Shown here: positions 15,301 to 25,680 of the stretch, one piece after another
Layout: the number at the start of each line of letters is the position of its first letter
How positions within the stretch are numbered: the stretch's first letter is position 1
DNA from: Theocolax elegans
Lineage: Eukaryota; Arthropoda; Insecta; Hymenoptera; Cerocephalidae
DNA length: 64,000 bases
NCBI GenBank assembly: GCA_026168455.1
Contig: CM047431.1
Span: 62,826,910-62,890,909 of the forward strand
Direction: 5' to 3'
Position numbers and translations under genes: made by a program
The notes under the pieces: model-generated
Told to the model about the DNA's origin: nothing
What the model saw: only the letters and a program-made list of their open reading frames with translations
Database searches by the model: none

Positions 15301-18300
15301 GACTCTGGTAACCTAATACTGTCTAAAAGATGTCTTTTTACAGTCAGAAACTGCCTCAAAATTTCCAGAGTGGGTCTAAATCACTTATGGTCAAAATATC
15401 CGGGAAAAGTGCCCGAAATATTAATAGAAATGTATATTTGTTGCCTTATAACGATGAATCTATTAGCATGATCATTGCAAAAAAATTTGTGCACTTACCT
15501 TGGAGTGGTAGAAAAGCATCTTCACTTGTTCTTCACTATAATTATAATGAATAATATGATAACGTGACAGTGACAAGTTTGTGAAATCTAAACAATGTAT
15601 TGCTGAATAATAATAATAATAATGTTGATACTTTTATAGTAATCCTTCAGATTAGTATTATAATTCTTGTAAGGGATGTAAAACTAAAAATCCAGCATTA
15701 TAAATGTTTAAAAATAATTTTTTATAATTTTATAATAATATTTGTATTTTTAGCAGCTTACAGGGGATTAGATGGATACTGAAACAAGTGGAGATACTTT
15801 TCTACCATTCCAAGGTAAGTGCATAAATTTTTTGCAATGATCATGCTACTAGATTCATCGTTATAAGGTAACAAATATACATTTCTATTAATATTTCGGG
15901 CACTTTTCCCGGATATTTTGACCATAAGTGATTTAGACCCACTCTGGAAATTTTTAGGCAGTTTCTGACTGTAAAAAGACATCTTTTAGATAGTATTAGG
16001 TTACCAGAGTCCGGAGCAGAATTGCTGATTTTCACTATTTAAGGTTTAAATGGCTTGCAAGAGTGTGACAGCATACATTTATGTCTTTAAAAGTATTTTT
16101 AATGAAAAGTTCGGAAAATTTTACAAAAAAAGTGATACTTATGTTTTTAGTGAAAAATGCATCCCCTGGGAGCTAAAAATTCATGAAAATGGGCATATAA
16201 TGCAAAAAAGTGGTAAAATGTCAACTTTGACTCTCTGTAACTTAAAATAAGGGCCCATAAAAAATCTGAAAAAATTCAGGAGAACTACTGGATACCTCTA
16301 CAACATATTCCCACAGTTAGTAACATAGAAAAATGTGATTATCGATCAGATTGGTTTGACTTTGAAGTACGATCGTCCTTTATACGATTATTCCACAATT
16401 ATATATAGGTATATATATATTAGGAGGAATTCTTATGTATCATATATTACTTTTTGCCACGAGGAAAAGAGACCGATCTAAGCGAATTTCGGAAGAGAGC
16501 CTTGAAATAAACGATAATATTAAAATAATCCGATGAAAGACTTTCCCAATTATTCGTGGCAATAAAAAAAACGGTCTCCTCGACGAGTTGTAAAGTGAAG
16601 ACAACTCAAAAAAAAGGAGTTGTTAATTTATGGAAGAAAAATAATAATAATAATATCGTAACGCCAGACCGCGGACGTAGCGATAAAAATTTACGGCATA
16701 ACTGCACGAATTAATCGAATTTGAATGTTAATAACACTCGTGCACAGTACATACTTATTGTTAGTTATGAGCTTTGTCACGAAGAAAAGGATGATAGTGA
16801 TTTACGAGAGCAACGACGACAATCTATACATACGTTTTTCTTATTGTCACATGTAGAAAGTAATGCGGTAATTAATATTTATAATAATTAATCGATATAA
16901 ACGATGGTAATATTACTAATTTCTATGATTGGAGTAAATTTACACCTGCGCGCGGAACAATTATTATCTTTTAAAATCTACGCGTATATATATATATATA
17001 TTATGGTGGTTCTCTGTGACATCGAAGATGAAAAAATAAATATGCTATAACTGTGGGATATGTTGTAGAGGTATCCAGTAGTTCTCCTGAATTTTTTCAG
17101 ATTTTTTCTATGCCATTATTTTAAGTTACGGAGAGTCAAAGTTGACATTTTACCACTTTTTTGCATTATATGCCCATTTTCATGAATTTTTAGCTCCCAG
17201 GGGATGCATTTTTCACTAAAAACATAAGTATCACTTTTTTGTAAAATTTTCCGAACTTTTCATTAAAAATACTTTAAAGACATAAATGTATGCTGTCACA
17301 CTCTTGCAAGCCATTTAAACCTTAAATAGTGAAAATCAGCAATTCTGCTCCGGACTCTGGTAACCTAATACTGTCTAAAAGATGTCTTTTTACAGTCAGA
17401 AACTGCCTCAAAATTTCCAGAGTGGGTCTAAATCACTTATGGTCAAAATATCCGGGAAAAGTGCCCGAAATATTAATAGAAATGTATATTTGTTGCCTTA
17501 TAACGATGAATCTATTAGCATGATCATTGCAAAAAAATTTGTGCACTTACCTTGGAGTGGTAGAAAAGCATCTTCACTTGTTCTTCACTATAATTATAAT
17601 GAATAATATGATAACGTGACAGTGACAAGTTTGTGAAATCTAAACAATGTATTGCTGAATAATAATAATAATAATGTTGATACTTTTATAGTAATCCTTC
17701 AGATTAGTATTATAATTCTTGTAAGGGATGTAAAACTAAAATCCAGCATTATAATGTTTAAAAAATAATTTTTATAATTTTATAATAATATTTGTATTTT
17801 TAGCAGCTTACAGGGGATTAGATGGATACTGAAACAAGTGGAGATACTTTTCTACCATTCCAAGGTAAGTGCATAAATTTTTTTGCAATGATCATGCTAC
17901 TAGATTCATCGTTATAAGGTAACAAATATACATTTCTATTAATATTTCGGGCACTTTTCCGGATATTTTGACCATAAGTGATTTAGACCCACTCTGGAAA
18001 TTTTTAGGCAGTTTCTGACTGTAAAAAGACATCTTTTAGATAGTATTAGGTTACCAGAGTCCGGAGCAGAATTGCTGATTTTCACTATTTAAGGTTTAAA
18101 TGGCTTGCAAGAGTGTGACAGCATACATTTATGTCTTTAAAAGTATTTTTAATGAAAAGTTCGGAAAATTTTACAAAAAAAGTGATACTTATGTTTTTAG
18201 TGAAAAATGCATCCCCTGGGAGCTAAAAATTCATGAAAATGGGCATATATGCAAAAAAGTGGTAAAATGTCAACTTTGACTCTCTGTAACTTAAATAAGG

Positions 18301-20410
18301 GCCCATAAAAAATCTGAAAAAATTCAGGAGAACTACTGGATACCTCTACAACATATTCCCACAGTTATAGCAATATTTATTTTTTTCATCTTCGATGTCA
18401 CAGAGAACCACCCATATATATATATATATATATACGCGTGTTACATCACATCAACTATGTCATATAAGTGTGTATATATATAAGTTGCATCATAGTTATA
18501 ATACGTTTCAGGCAACGTGTGGTTATTGATATACTATATCAAACAAATAATATGATGCTCAAAGGTTTTATACGCTGTTTCCAGCGAAACAAAAATTTTA
18601 AATTAAATTTATACACAGGTGAATTAAAAAAAAAGGAATGAAATGCAAGAAATATTATTTTTTGTTAAAATCTGCTGCATATTTTTTCTTTGTACCAGGT
18701 AACTTTCGTATCACAAAAATGTTTGATCGATTATGGTATAGTGTATTTATGGGGCGAAGAGTAAATTAAAGATATGTAAAACATTTCCAAAAACGTTTTA
18801 AATTATTAAATGAAATTTCTAATTATATTAAACTTATAGGAAGGTATATATTAGTTTATCAGTAAAATAAGTATATTATCATATATATAATTTGATGACT
18901 AAATAGGTGAACGAAATACGATTACGCCAACAATGGTAAAATATCTACGCGAGGGGTAAGAAAGGTATATTGTTAAATATATTTTAAATCATTTTAAATC
19001 GTTTGATTAAATTAATCACCAACAACAACAATCAATGAAACTATAGATTTTTGCCTATTTAAAAAAATTTCTTTTTTAACTATTTTCGTCTTTTCTTTTC
19101 GACTTTTCTTCACATTCACGAAGGGATGTTCGAACACATTCAACAGTTCCAAAAAAAAGAATTTGTTTATGTTCCTTATTTATGTTACTTATGTTACAAC
19201 GATATACGGGGGATAGTCAAGAAAAAAAAAAATATATTTTTCCTCGAAAATCGTCAATAACACTTGGCACACACATTAGACGCGTATAAAGTATATACAT
19301 AAATTTAGTTGCAACAAAAATATAACAAAAACAAAAAAATGATAAGTAAGTAAGTATACCTATGCTTAATGAAAATAAAAAGATAGATTCGACCGTTTGA
19401 CAAGTGCAAGATATATCTTATACTCATAACGTTTTCTCCCTGAGAAATAAAAAAATAATGCAATTAGCGGGGGGGTGGGGGTGGGGGTGGGGGTGGCGCG
19501 CGACAGTAAAATCCAAACGTCCCGCATTATAAGTTAGGCGCGCCGCGCGCCCGCGCGCGCTGAGTGTATACAAACAAATATAGAGCATGATGTCAGAGTC
19601 GCGCACGCGGCACGCGATGCGTGTCGAGAAGAGACGTGTGTACTTGTGTAGCATATATATAGGTACACGCATCGAGTTTACAGGTACACGCGCACTCGCT
19701 CGGCGCTCCATGGCCAGGCACGGCCTCGAATCTCGATGGTCAATTTTTCGAAAACCTATATCAAACCTCTCGTTCGATACGTATTGTTTCGCATTTAATA
19801 TTTCCATTCGGTAAGGTAATTTAACGACCGATAAAATAATAGTTAAAAAAAAAGTCCCTCGTGAAAATAATACTCGAAATTTTCAAGGTGTTTCGGCGCG
19901 TCTTTATTTAAAGACAGCACAGAGTGTAAAATTAAGTTGTACAACTTGGGGGGAGGGTGCCAGCTATATAGAGGTGCACGTACGAATACGTTACACGATC
20001 GTATTGTTCGATTGCAAGGACACGTAAATACCTATAGCATCTAGCATCCGCGGTTAAGATGAGAACATTTAAAAGAGTAACGCATGTCGCGTAAAATCGA
20101 CAAGGACATCGTGGAAGAAAAAAAACATACCTATAATGAATGGTAGGAGGGAGAGAGTGAGAGAGAGAGAGAGAGAGGTGTAAAAGGTAAACATAACCTA
20201 ACGTTGAACCAATACTTATAGGATTAGATACTCGGGAGTCGGGAGTCGGGTCGGGAGAATAACGAGTTACGATAAGCGTATACGTATATGAGTGCGTGTT
20301 TTTTTGTTACCTCCCCACAAGCTGAGCTTGAGCTGCTTGTAATCCAAGTTCTCGATGTATTCACCGAGGAACTTGTTGAGAAGCTCGGTGACGATTGATT
20401 CGAAAACCAT
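371..20410 (-). CDS. Vps13: VPS13 (VPS13A/C-type bridge-like lipid transfer protein), N-terminal 36 exons, partial
   Basis: VPS13 proteins form long hydrophobic grooves that carry phospholipids between organelles at membrane contacts. The start at 20410 opens with [18 protein letters not shown], the typical chorein N-terminus of VPS13A/C rather than VPS13D. Exons (high to low): 20311-20410, 12075-12161, 10669-10866, 10355-10587, 10126-10264, 9168-9415, 8857-9091, 8661-8778, 8320-8566, 7974-8231, 7804-7903, 7404-7643, 7128-7314, 6974-7062, 6763-6889, 6459-6694, 6244-6378, 6025-6169, 5740-5957, 5381-5668, 5029-5201, 4624-4925, 4286-4422, 3914-4205, 3561-3829, 3367-3489, 3172-3274, 2953-3099, 2001-2206, 1789-1926, 1547-1660, 1280-1462, 1032-1205, 804-965, 566-729, 371-491. 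All junctions are GT-AG and in phase, giving about 2145 residues. The family is about 3100-3300 aa, so the C-terminal third lies left of the window. Exon 9168-9415 carries one extra base near 9291-9296 that breaks the frame. Intron 1 is about 8 kb in this reading and full of duplications. Confidence 0.93.
2585..2940. repeat. Foldback/MITE-like repeat, family A copy 1 (VPS13 intron)
   Basis: The two halves are inverted repeats of each other. The left half holds aaatatgcaattttatg, then aatacagaagccctag, then ccctaaaaaatttc. The right half holds the complements in reverse order (a few bases differ), ending with a TTTAAATAAATGTAAAAATTG-like stretch. Related copies lie at 53430-53690 and 57396-57770. 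No coding capacity was seen. It sits in the 750-bp intron between exons 2953-3099 and 2001-2206, far longer than the neighbouring introns, which fits a later insertion. Confidence 0.65.
9291..9296 (-). other. Vps13: Frameshift (one extra base) inside conserved VPS13 exon
   Basis: On the coding strand the exon reads AGA GTA GGG TTT GAC TAA, hitting a stop. Removing one T restores [14 protein letters not shown] and a continuous family-like sequence to the exon end. Exon phase on both sides also demands one base fewer (247 instead of 248 nt). Either an assembly or sequencing indel next to GGG/TTT, or a genuine disabling mutation. Confidence 0.85.
10919..11300. mobile_element. piggyBac-like MITE (382 bp) with TTAA target duplication
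   Basis: The insert is flanked by TTAA on both sides (10915-10918 and 11301-11304). Its ends are imperfect inverted repeats: the left end holds CCATAGTCAATATT, and the right end read in reverse holds CCATACTCAATTTT. The interior is a strong palindrome, with CAGTATGTGAAAAAATAAGA at about 10994 and its reverse complement ending at about 11253, arms about 110 bp. The duplicated copy of this locus at 13318-13321 has a single TTAA and no insert, a paralogous empty site. No transposase ORF, so non-autonomous. TTAA specificity is the hallmark of piggyBac transposases; the family assignment rests on that and on the TIR. Confidence 0.75.
11301..13277. repeat. Tandem duplication D1, copy 1 (contains VPS13 exon 2 and a foldback left arm)
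   Basis: This block, from the gatgacaaccatggg motif through VPS13 exon 2 to the foldback left arm, is repeated almost identically at 13322-15280. The copies differ mostly by short indels in A/T runs and a few substitutions. The junction at about 13277 joins the foldback arm (…gaaaatc) to sequence matching 10877 onward, with AAAATC microhomology. A third partial copy, lacking exon 2, occupies 16318-17008. Confidence 0.85.
12938..13277. mobile_element. Foldback element family F, left arm only (truncated by duplication junction)
   Basis: Begins after a TA run with GGGTGGTTTCTCTG and carries the arm sequence shared with the complete elements at 14946-16317 and 17008-18412. It stops at about 13277, where the tandem-duplication junction begins, so the loop and right arm are missing. 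The short minus-strand ORF in it (about 66 codons) recurs in every arm copy and is a by-product of the repeat. Confidence 0.75.
13322..15280. repeat. Tandem duplication D1, copy 2
   Basis: Second copy of 11301-13277. It lacks the 382-bp TTAA insert present in front of copy 1, and carries a damaged copy of VPS13 exon 2 (14090-14177). Many differences from copy 1 are single-base changes in homopolymer length, a signature that could be biological or long-read error. Confidence 0.85.
14090..14177 (-). pseudogene. Duplicated VPS13 exon 2 with +1 insertion
   Basis: Nearly identical to the real exon at 12075-12161, with intact flanking acceptor and donor motifs, but 88 nt instead of 87. An extra C (GACCC versus GACC on the plus strand) shifts the frame near the 3' end. 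It lies between exon 1 and the good exon 2, so including it in mRNA would shift and duplicate the chorein segment. Probably unused, or an assembly artefact. Confidence 0.8.
14946..16317. mobile_element. Foldback element family F, near-complete copy
   Basis: Two long inverted arms of roughly 550 bp surround a loop of about 250 bp. The left arm starts at GGGTGGTTCTCTG after a TA run. The right arm runs back from about 15780 and ends at CCCACAGTT, just short of the true terminus, where the third duplication copy begins. Loop sequence contains a TAA/AAT microsatellite. No transposase is encoded; the short ORFs are palindromic shadows. It resembles Foldback-type or very large MITE elements; superfamily not determined. 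Confidence 0.75.
16318..17008. repeat. Tandem duplication D1, partial copy 3
   Basis: Starts at agtaacatagaaaaatg, matching about 12246 onward, and runs to the TA repeat before the next foldback. It contains no exon 2. The junction at 16317/16318 cuts the right arm of the preceding foldback shortly before its terminus, showing that duplication breakpoints fall inside the foldback arms. Confidence 0.8.
17008..18412. mobile_element. Foldback element family F, complete copy
   Basis: The only copy with both ends. It is bounded by TA runs, with GGTGGTTCTCTGTGACATCG reading inward from the left end and its complement CGATGTCACAGAGAACCACC at the right end. Arms are about 570 bp, loop about 250 bp, total about 1.4 kb. 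Insertion into an alternating TA tract is consistent with a TA or short AT target duplication, but the tract hides it. No transposase ORF seen. Confidence 0.8.
19467..19498 (+). other. G-rich (GGGGGT)n tract, potential G-quadruplex
   Basis: Plus strand reads four or more runs of five or more G separated by single T, immediately followed by CpG-rich GCGCGCG sequence. This fits the classic G3+N1-7 quadruplex pattern. It lies in VPS13 intron 1 on the non-template strand's complement. A near-identical copy lies at about 22277-22307 in duplication copy 2. Confidence 0.7.
20150..20178. repeat. (GA)n microsatellite
   Basis: gagagagtgagagagagagag-type simple repeat in VPS13 intron 1, just downstream of exon 1 in gene orientation. 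Present again at about 22958-22987 in the duplicate. Confidence 0.85.
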
Positions 20411-20954
20411 GGTTGCGTGCAGGAGGAGGGGTGATCAGTTGACTATTGTCAACTTGTCGCGAAGGGCCGTTCCAACTTCCAACTTCCAACTTCCACAGGT
20501 CGACTCGATGACGCGATCACTCGGATTCTCACAGCGTTTGTTTACATCCTCGGTTAACCTCCTCGCGCGCTTATCGACGATTATCCCCTCGCTCTCTCTC
20601 GTCGTCACTTTGATTCGTCCGTCTCTCGGTCTCGCAGGTCTCGCAGGTCTCGCTGATCGTTCGGCACTCGGAGTCGGTACGTAACTACTGCTATACTACG
20701 ACACTAGACTATTGCGTGCTGACTGCTAAAGTACTGACACTGCTGACTGATGAGTCGCGAGCTCGCGAGTGGGCGAGTCGCCAAGCACTGGGCAGTGGCG
20801 ACGTCTGCACTCTGCCTCGATCAACACCGCTCGACGCGCTTTTAACTACTATGCGGTCGACTATCGATTCAACCGTTCCTTTTTTCTTTTGTGCGACCTG
20901 CCGAACCCGGGCAAACGCCGTAATCGCTCCGTGTATTGGTTTTTCTCTTTTCAA
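20411..20954 (-). promoter_or_regulatory. VPS13 5' leader/promoter, copy 1
   Basis: GC-rich sequence immediately upstream of the VPS13 start codon, with a three-fold TTCCAAC repeat, repeated CTCGCAGGT units and overlapping GAGTCGC palindromes. It is cut at 20954 by the duplication junction. The copy at 23216-23757 continues into unique sequence and is the better candidate for the native promoter. Confidence 0.5.
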
Positions 20955-21230
20955 GTATTTTTAATGAAAAGTTCGGAAAATTTTACAAAAAAAGTGATAC
21001 TTATGTTTTTAGTGAAAAATGCATCCCCTGGGAGCTAAAAATTCATGAAAATGGGCATATAATGCAAAAAAGTGGTAAAATGTCAACTTTGACTCTCTGT
21101 AACTTAAAATAAGGGCCCATAAAAAATCTGAAAAAATTCAGGAGAACTACTGGATACCTCTACAACATATTCCACAGTTATAGCAATATTATTTTTTTCA
21201 TCTTCGATGTCACAGAGAACCACCCATATA
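20955..21230. mobile_element. Foldback element family F, right arm only
   Basis: Matches the outer part of the right arm of the complete element and ends at the CCACCC terminus followed by a TA run. Its inner end is the D2 duplication junction at 20954/20955. Confidence 0.75.
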
Positions 21231-23115
21231 TATATATATATATATATACGCGTGTTACATACACATCAACTATGTCATATAAGTGTGTATATATATAAGT
21301 TGCATCATAGTTATAATAACGTTTCAGGCAACGTGTGGTTATTGATATACTATATCAAACAAATAATATGATGCTCAAAGGTTTTATAACGCTGTTTCCA
21401 GCGAAACAAAAATTTAAATTAAATTTATACACAGGTGAATTAAAAAAAAGGAATGAAATGCAAGAAATATTATTTTTTGTTAAAATCTGCTGCATATTTT
21501 TTCTTTGTACCAGGTAACTTTCGTATCACAAAAATGTTTGATCGATTATGGTATAGTGTATTTATGGGGCGAAGAGTAAATTAAAGATATGTAAAACATT
21601 TCCAAAAACGTTTTAAATTATTAAATGAAATTTCTAATTATATTAAACTTATAGGAAGGTATATATTAGTTTATCAGTAAAATAAGTATATTATCATATA
21701 TATAATTTGATGACTAAATAGGTGAACGAAATACGATTACGCCAACAATGGTAAAATATCTACGCGAGGGGTAAGAAAGGTATATTGTTAAATATATTTT
21801 AAATCATTTTAAATCGTTTGATTAAATTAATCACCAACAACAACAATCAATGAAACTATAGATTTTTGCCTATTTAAAAAAAATTTCTTTTTTAACTATT
21901 TTCGTCTTTTCTTTTCGACTTTTCTTCACATTCACGAAGGGATGTTCGAACACATTCAACAGTTCCAAAAAAAAGAATTTGTTTACCTTATTTATGTTAC
22001 TTATGTTACAACGATATACGGGGGATAGTCAAGAAAAAAAAAATATATTTTTCCTCGAAAATCGTCAATAACACTTGGCACACACATTAGACGCGTATAA
22101 AGTATATACATAAATTTAGTTGCAACAAAAATATAACAAAAACAAAAAATGATAAGTAAGTAAGTATACCTATGCTTAATGAAAATAAAAAGATAGATTC
22201 GACCGTTTGACAAGTGCAAGATATATCTTATACTCATAACGTTTTCTCCCTGAGAAATAAAAAATAATGCAATTAGCGGGGGGGGTGGGGGTGGGGGTGG
22301 GGGTGGCGCGCGACAGTAAATCCAAACGTCCCGCATTATAAGTTAGGCGCGCCGCGCGCCCGCGCGCGCTGAGTGTATACAAACAAATATAGAGCATGAT
22401 GTCAGAGTCGCGCACGCGGCACGCGATGCGTGTCGAGAAGAGACGTGTGTACTTGTGTAGCATATATATAGGTACACGCATCGAGTTTACAGGTACACGC
22501 GCACTCGCTCGGCGCTCCATGGCCAGGCACGGCCTCGAATCTCGATGGTCAATTTTTCGAAAACCTATATCAAACCTCTCGTTCGATACGTATTGTTTCG
22601 CATTTAATATTTCCATTCGGTAAGGTAATTTAACGACCGATAAAATAATAGTTAAAAAAAAAGTCCCTCGTGAAAATAATACTCGAAATTTTCAAGGTGT
22701 TTCGGCGCGTCTTTATTTAAAGACAGCACAGAGTGTAAAATTAAGTTGTACAACTTGGGGGGAGGGTGCCAGCTATATAGAGGTGCACGTACGAATACGT
22801 TACACGATCGTATTGTTCGATTGCAAGGACACGTAAATACCTATAGCATCTAGCATCCGCGGTTAAGATGAGAACATTTAAAAGAGTAACGCATGTCGCG
22901 TAAAATCGACAAGGACATCGTGGAAGAAAAAAAAACATACCTATAATGAATGGTAGGAGGGAGAGAGTGAGAGAGAGAGAGAGAGAGGTGTAAAAGGTAA
23001 ACATAACCTAACGTTGAACCAATACTTATAGGATTAGATACTCGGGAGTCGGGAGTCGGGTCGGGAGAATAACGAGTTACGATAAGCGTATACGTATATG
23101 AGTGCGTGTTTTTTT

Positions 23116-23215
23116 GTTACCTCCCCACAAGCTGAGCTTGAGCTGCTTGTAATCCAAGTTCTCGATGTATTCACCGAGGAACTTGTTGAGAAGCTCGGTG
23201 ACGATTGATTCGAAA
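23116..23215 (-). CDS. Vps13: Second copy of VPS13 exon 1 (identical 100-nt coding exon)
   Basis: Start codon, coding sequence ([10 protein letters not shown]…) and GT donor are identical to exon 1 at 20311-20410. This outer copy has the longer natural upstream region, so it may be the ancestral first exon and the inner one the duplicate. Both could splice to exon 2 in the same phase and encode the same protein start. If the duplication is an assembly artefact, only one exists. Confidence 0.7.
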
Positions 23216-23900
23216 ACCATGGTTGCGTGCAGGAGGAGGGGTGATCAGTTGACTATTGTCAACTTGTCGCGAAGGGCCGTTCCAACTTCCAACTTCCAAC
23301 TTCCACAGGTTCGACTCGATGCACCGCGATCACTCGGATTCTCACACGGTTGTTTACATCCTCGGTTAACCTCCTCGCGCGCTTATCGACGATTATCCCC
23401 TCGCTCTCTCTCGTCGTCACTTTTGATTCGTCCGTCTCTCGGTCTCGCAGGTCTCGCAGGTCTCGCTGATCGTTCGGCACTCGGAGTCGGTACGTAACTA
23501 CTGCTATACTACGACACTAGACTATTGCGTGCTGACTGCTAAAGTACTGACACTGCTGACTGATGAGTCGCGACTCGCGAGTGGCGAGTCGCCAATCACT
23601 GGCAGTGGCGACGTCTGCACTCTGCGCGATCAACACGCTCGACGCGCTTTTCAACTACTAGCGGTCGACTATCGAGTCACCGTTCCTTTTTTTCTTTTGT
23701 GCGACTGCGACCGGCAAACGCCGTATCGCTCTTGTATTTGTTTTTTTCTCTTTTCTCTTTTCTCTTTTTTTTCACGAGTTTCGCGAATCGCGTTTCGCAG
23801 CTCTTGTACTTATCTTCATCGATCGAACACCTTATATACTTATATATTTTCGATGACATTTTCTTTACGCGAGTATATCTGCTTTATCGACACTCGCGGT
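23216..23900 (-). promoter_or_regulatory. VPS13 5' leader/promoter, copy 2 (outer)
   Basis: GC- and CpG-rich sequence upstream of the outer VPS13 start. It continues past the duplicated block into a CT-rich stretch and then AT-rich intergenic DNA. No clear TATA box was identified; initiation here is inferred only from position and composition. Confidence 0.4.
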
Positions 23901-24402
23901 AAATCAATAATTCTTTCGATCGCACAATTAGTTTAATCTTGCTTTTATATTTTTAATTAACGTAAATTAAGTATGTAACATCTGATTATCTTATTAATTG
24001 TATATTAAAAAAATTATATTAAGAAATAGATATATTCTTCTGAAAAATAAGCACATTGATATGCGCCAAACTCAAACTCCGGGTGAAAAACTACTTGTAA
24101 CGTTGAATTTGAAATGTTCGCGGTTAAAATGTTTAGACTGCTGCTACGCATGCGCGGTTCGAGCCGCCGGCGGTCGGTGACGCGCTGACCACGTAGCTTT
24201 CACAAGTAAGAATAAATTTATTGTAAATTTATGTATAACACACTTAATAAGACTTAACTAATGTTTTCAAAATATGTTCAATATGTATAATACTGTTCAC
24301 TTCTCATATTATTTGAAAATATGCATTTAGAATTTAGTTTATTTAGAAAGTCACTCATGTTTTAATAATGTTTGGTTGAATAATGTTTTTGTATAATTGT
24401 AG
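23901..24402. other. Intergenic region with a small GC-rich island
   Basis: AT-rich except for about 24060-24200, where CpG-rich sequence (gagccgccggcggtcggtgacg) resembles a promoter or 5' exon. It lies just upstream of the THAP remnant and could be its old first exon or promoter, but no THAP N-terminal C-x2-4-C motif is readable there. Confidence 0.35.
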
Positions 24403-25192
24403 ATTTCCCAATAATCTTAATTTAAGAGAAAAATGGAAGCAGGTTACGGAGTAACTTCTGTAACTACTAATTCAAGAGTATGTAGTGATCATTTTGAATC
24501 TTATTCATATCATAAAACTGATGGTTTACACTCACATTAGAAGGCTTTATCAAATGCAATACCAAATGTTGGATGTACAAAAGTGTTGTGCAATATAACA
24601 AATACTATTGCTTTGCCAAATAGTAACGAGAAGATGCAAATGGAGTTATCAAAACAAACAGAATATATTCCTAATATAATTGAATCCAATGAAGATATCA
24701 ACGCTACCTAAAACTCTACCTTTAATAATATAATTTGTGCAAAAGCCATGTAAAACAGAATCTTTATTAGATAATAAGGATGAAGTTGAAACGTCTCAAA
24801 ATAATGAAGAAGAATCAATAATAATAAGGAGATCTCTTTGAAAAAGGTACTTTATACTTTTACTTGAAAGTAGTGGTTTCAAAGAAAAATAAATTTTAAA
24901 GATTTTATATTTTTAGAAAACGTATGCAGGATGAAGATAAAAATTGTGTGTCCGAAAAGAAAGTACGCTTTATGGATGGAATGAAAATGAACTGCATTTC
25001 AAGAGGCAGATTTTATCTCAGATGAAGCATGGTCACGTTTTTTGAGGTACACAATTTTGCAAAAAATTCTCAAATCGCTGCAGTACGTAAAAAAAAATTA
25101 TAGGAGACAAAAAAAAATAGGAAATTTCAAAGATCTTGTAAAATGTTTGCGACAGGAGAAAACTTCAGTAGCAGCAGAATATTTAGAGGTTA
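24403..25192 (+). pseudogene. Decayed THAP-domain gene (possibly transposon-derived)
   Basis: After an AG acceptor at about 24402 the sequence encodes FPNNLNLREKWKQVT, then in another frame TSVTTNSRVCSDHFES. This matches the second half of a THAP zinc-binding domain (conserved FP, W and C-S-x-HF). A frameshift and several stops (for example after GLHSH) interrupt it. A second exon-like segment after an AG at about 24917 includes EADFISDEAWSRFLRYT and, near 25130, FKDLVKCLRQEKTSVAAEYL. The first C-x-x-C exon was not found. THAP domains occur in P-element-derived and cellular DNA-binding proteins; I cannot tell which this was. Confidence 0.65.
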
Positions 25193-25680
25193 TTTTATAA
25201 ATTAAAATTATAGTTTATTTAATATTACATGCGATAGATTTATACAAGTAGTATATAAGTTTAATACAATATATAAATTAAATTATTAAAATATATTTGT
25301 TTGAAGTATTCTGCGATTAAATTTATCATATGTATGATTTATACAGGTATTATTTTTTAATTTGATGTATTGTTATTTGTTTTTAGTATTTGTATAAAAA
25401 TGTATTAATTTCTCTTTTTATGATTTTTTTTTACAAGAATTTTGTTTTTTTGATCTTTTTTATTTAATTTACGTTTACACGGAATGGAATAATTATAAAA
25501 TAAAATTTATATACATGATTATTATACGTGGTTATGTATTTTTATTTTTTATTGTTTTTATTATTATTATTAAGAACATTAGCTTGTGGTTATGTAAATA
25601 AAGATTAAAGTTTATTATAACTAAATTTGTTTACTTAATTGGTAATTAAATATGTTATTTTATTAATTACTAATTATGCA
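25193..25680. other. AT-rich intergenic region, nothing recognised
   Basis: Very AT-rich with poly-T runs; no ORF, splice-linked exon or repeat arm seen. Confidence 0.6.

Larger units (their letters stand above)
18142..20954. repeat. Tandem duplication D2, copy 1 (contains VPS13 exon 1)
   Basis: This block, from inside the right foldback arm (aagtatttttaatgaaaag) through intron 1 and VPS13 exon 1 into the upstream region, is repeated at 20955-23757. The junction at 20954/20955 fuses the upstream sequence (…tttttctcttttc) directly to the foldback arm. Unit length is about 2.81 kb. Confidence 0.88.
20955..23757. repeat. Tandem duplication D2, copy 2
   Basis: Near-identical repeat of 18142-20954, including the G-rich tract, GA repeat and VPS13 exon 1. 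Differences are concentrated in homopolymers and in the GC-rich leader, where several single bases are missing relative to copy 1. Confidence 0.88.

Noticed and set aside
13054..16250. Repeated 66-codon ORFs ([15 protein letters not shown]…) on both strands at 13054, 15062 and 16050
   Set aside because: They lie within the arms of the foldback element and repeat with it; composition and absence of any domain suggest non-coding palindromic sequence.
19424..22616. 127- and 146-codon ORFs over the G-rich tract in VPS13 intron 1
   Set aside because: Low-complexity translations (PHPHPHPP) of the G-rich repeat, duplicated with the block; no conserved features.
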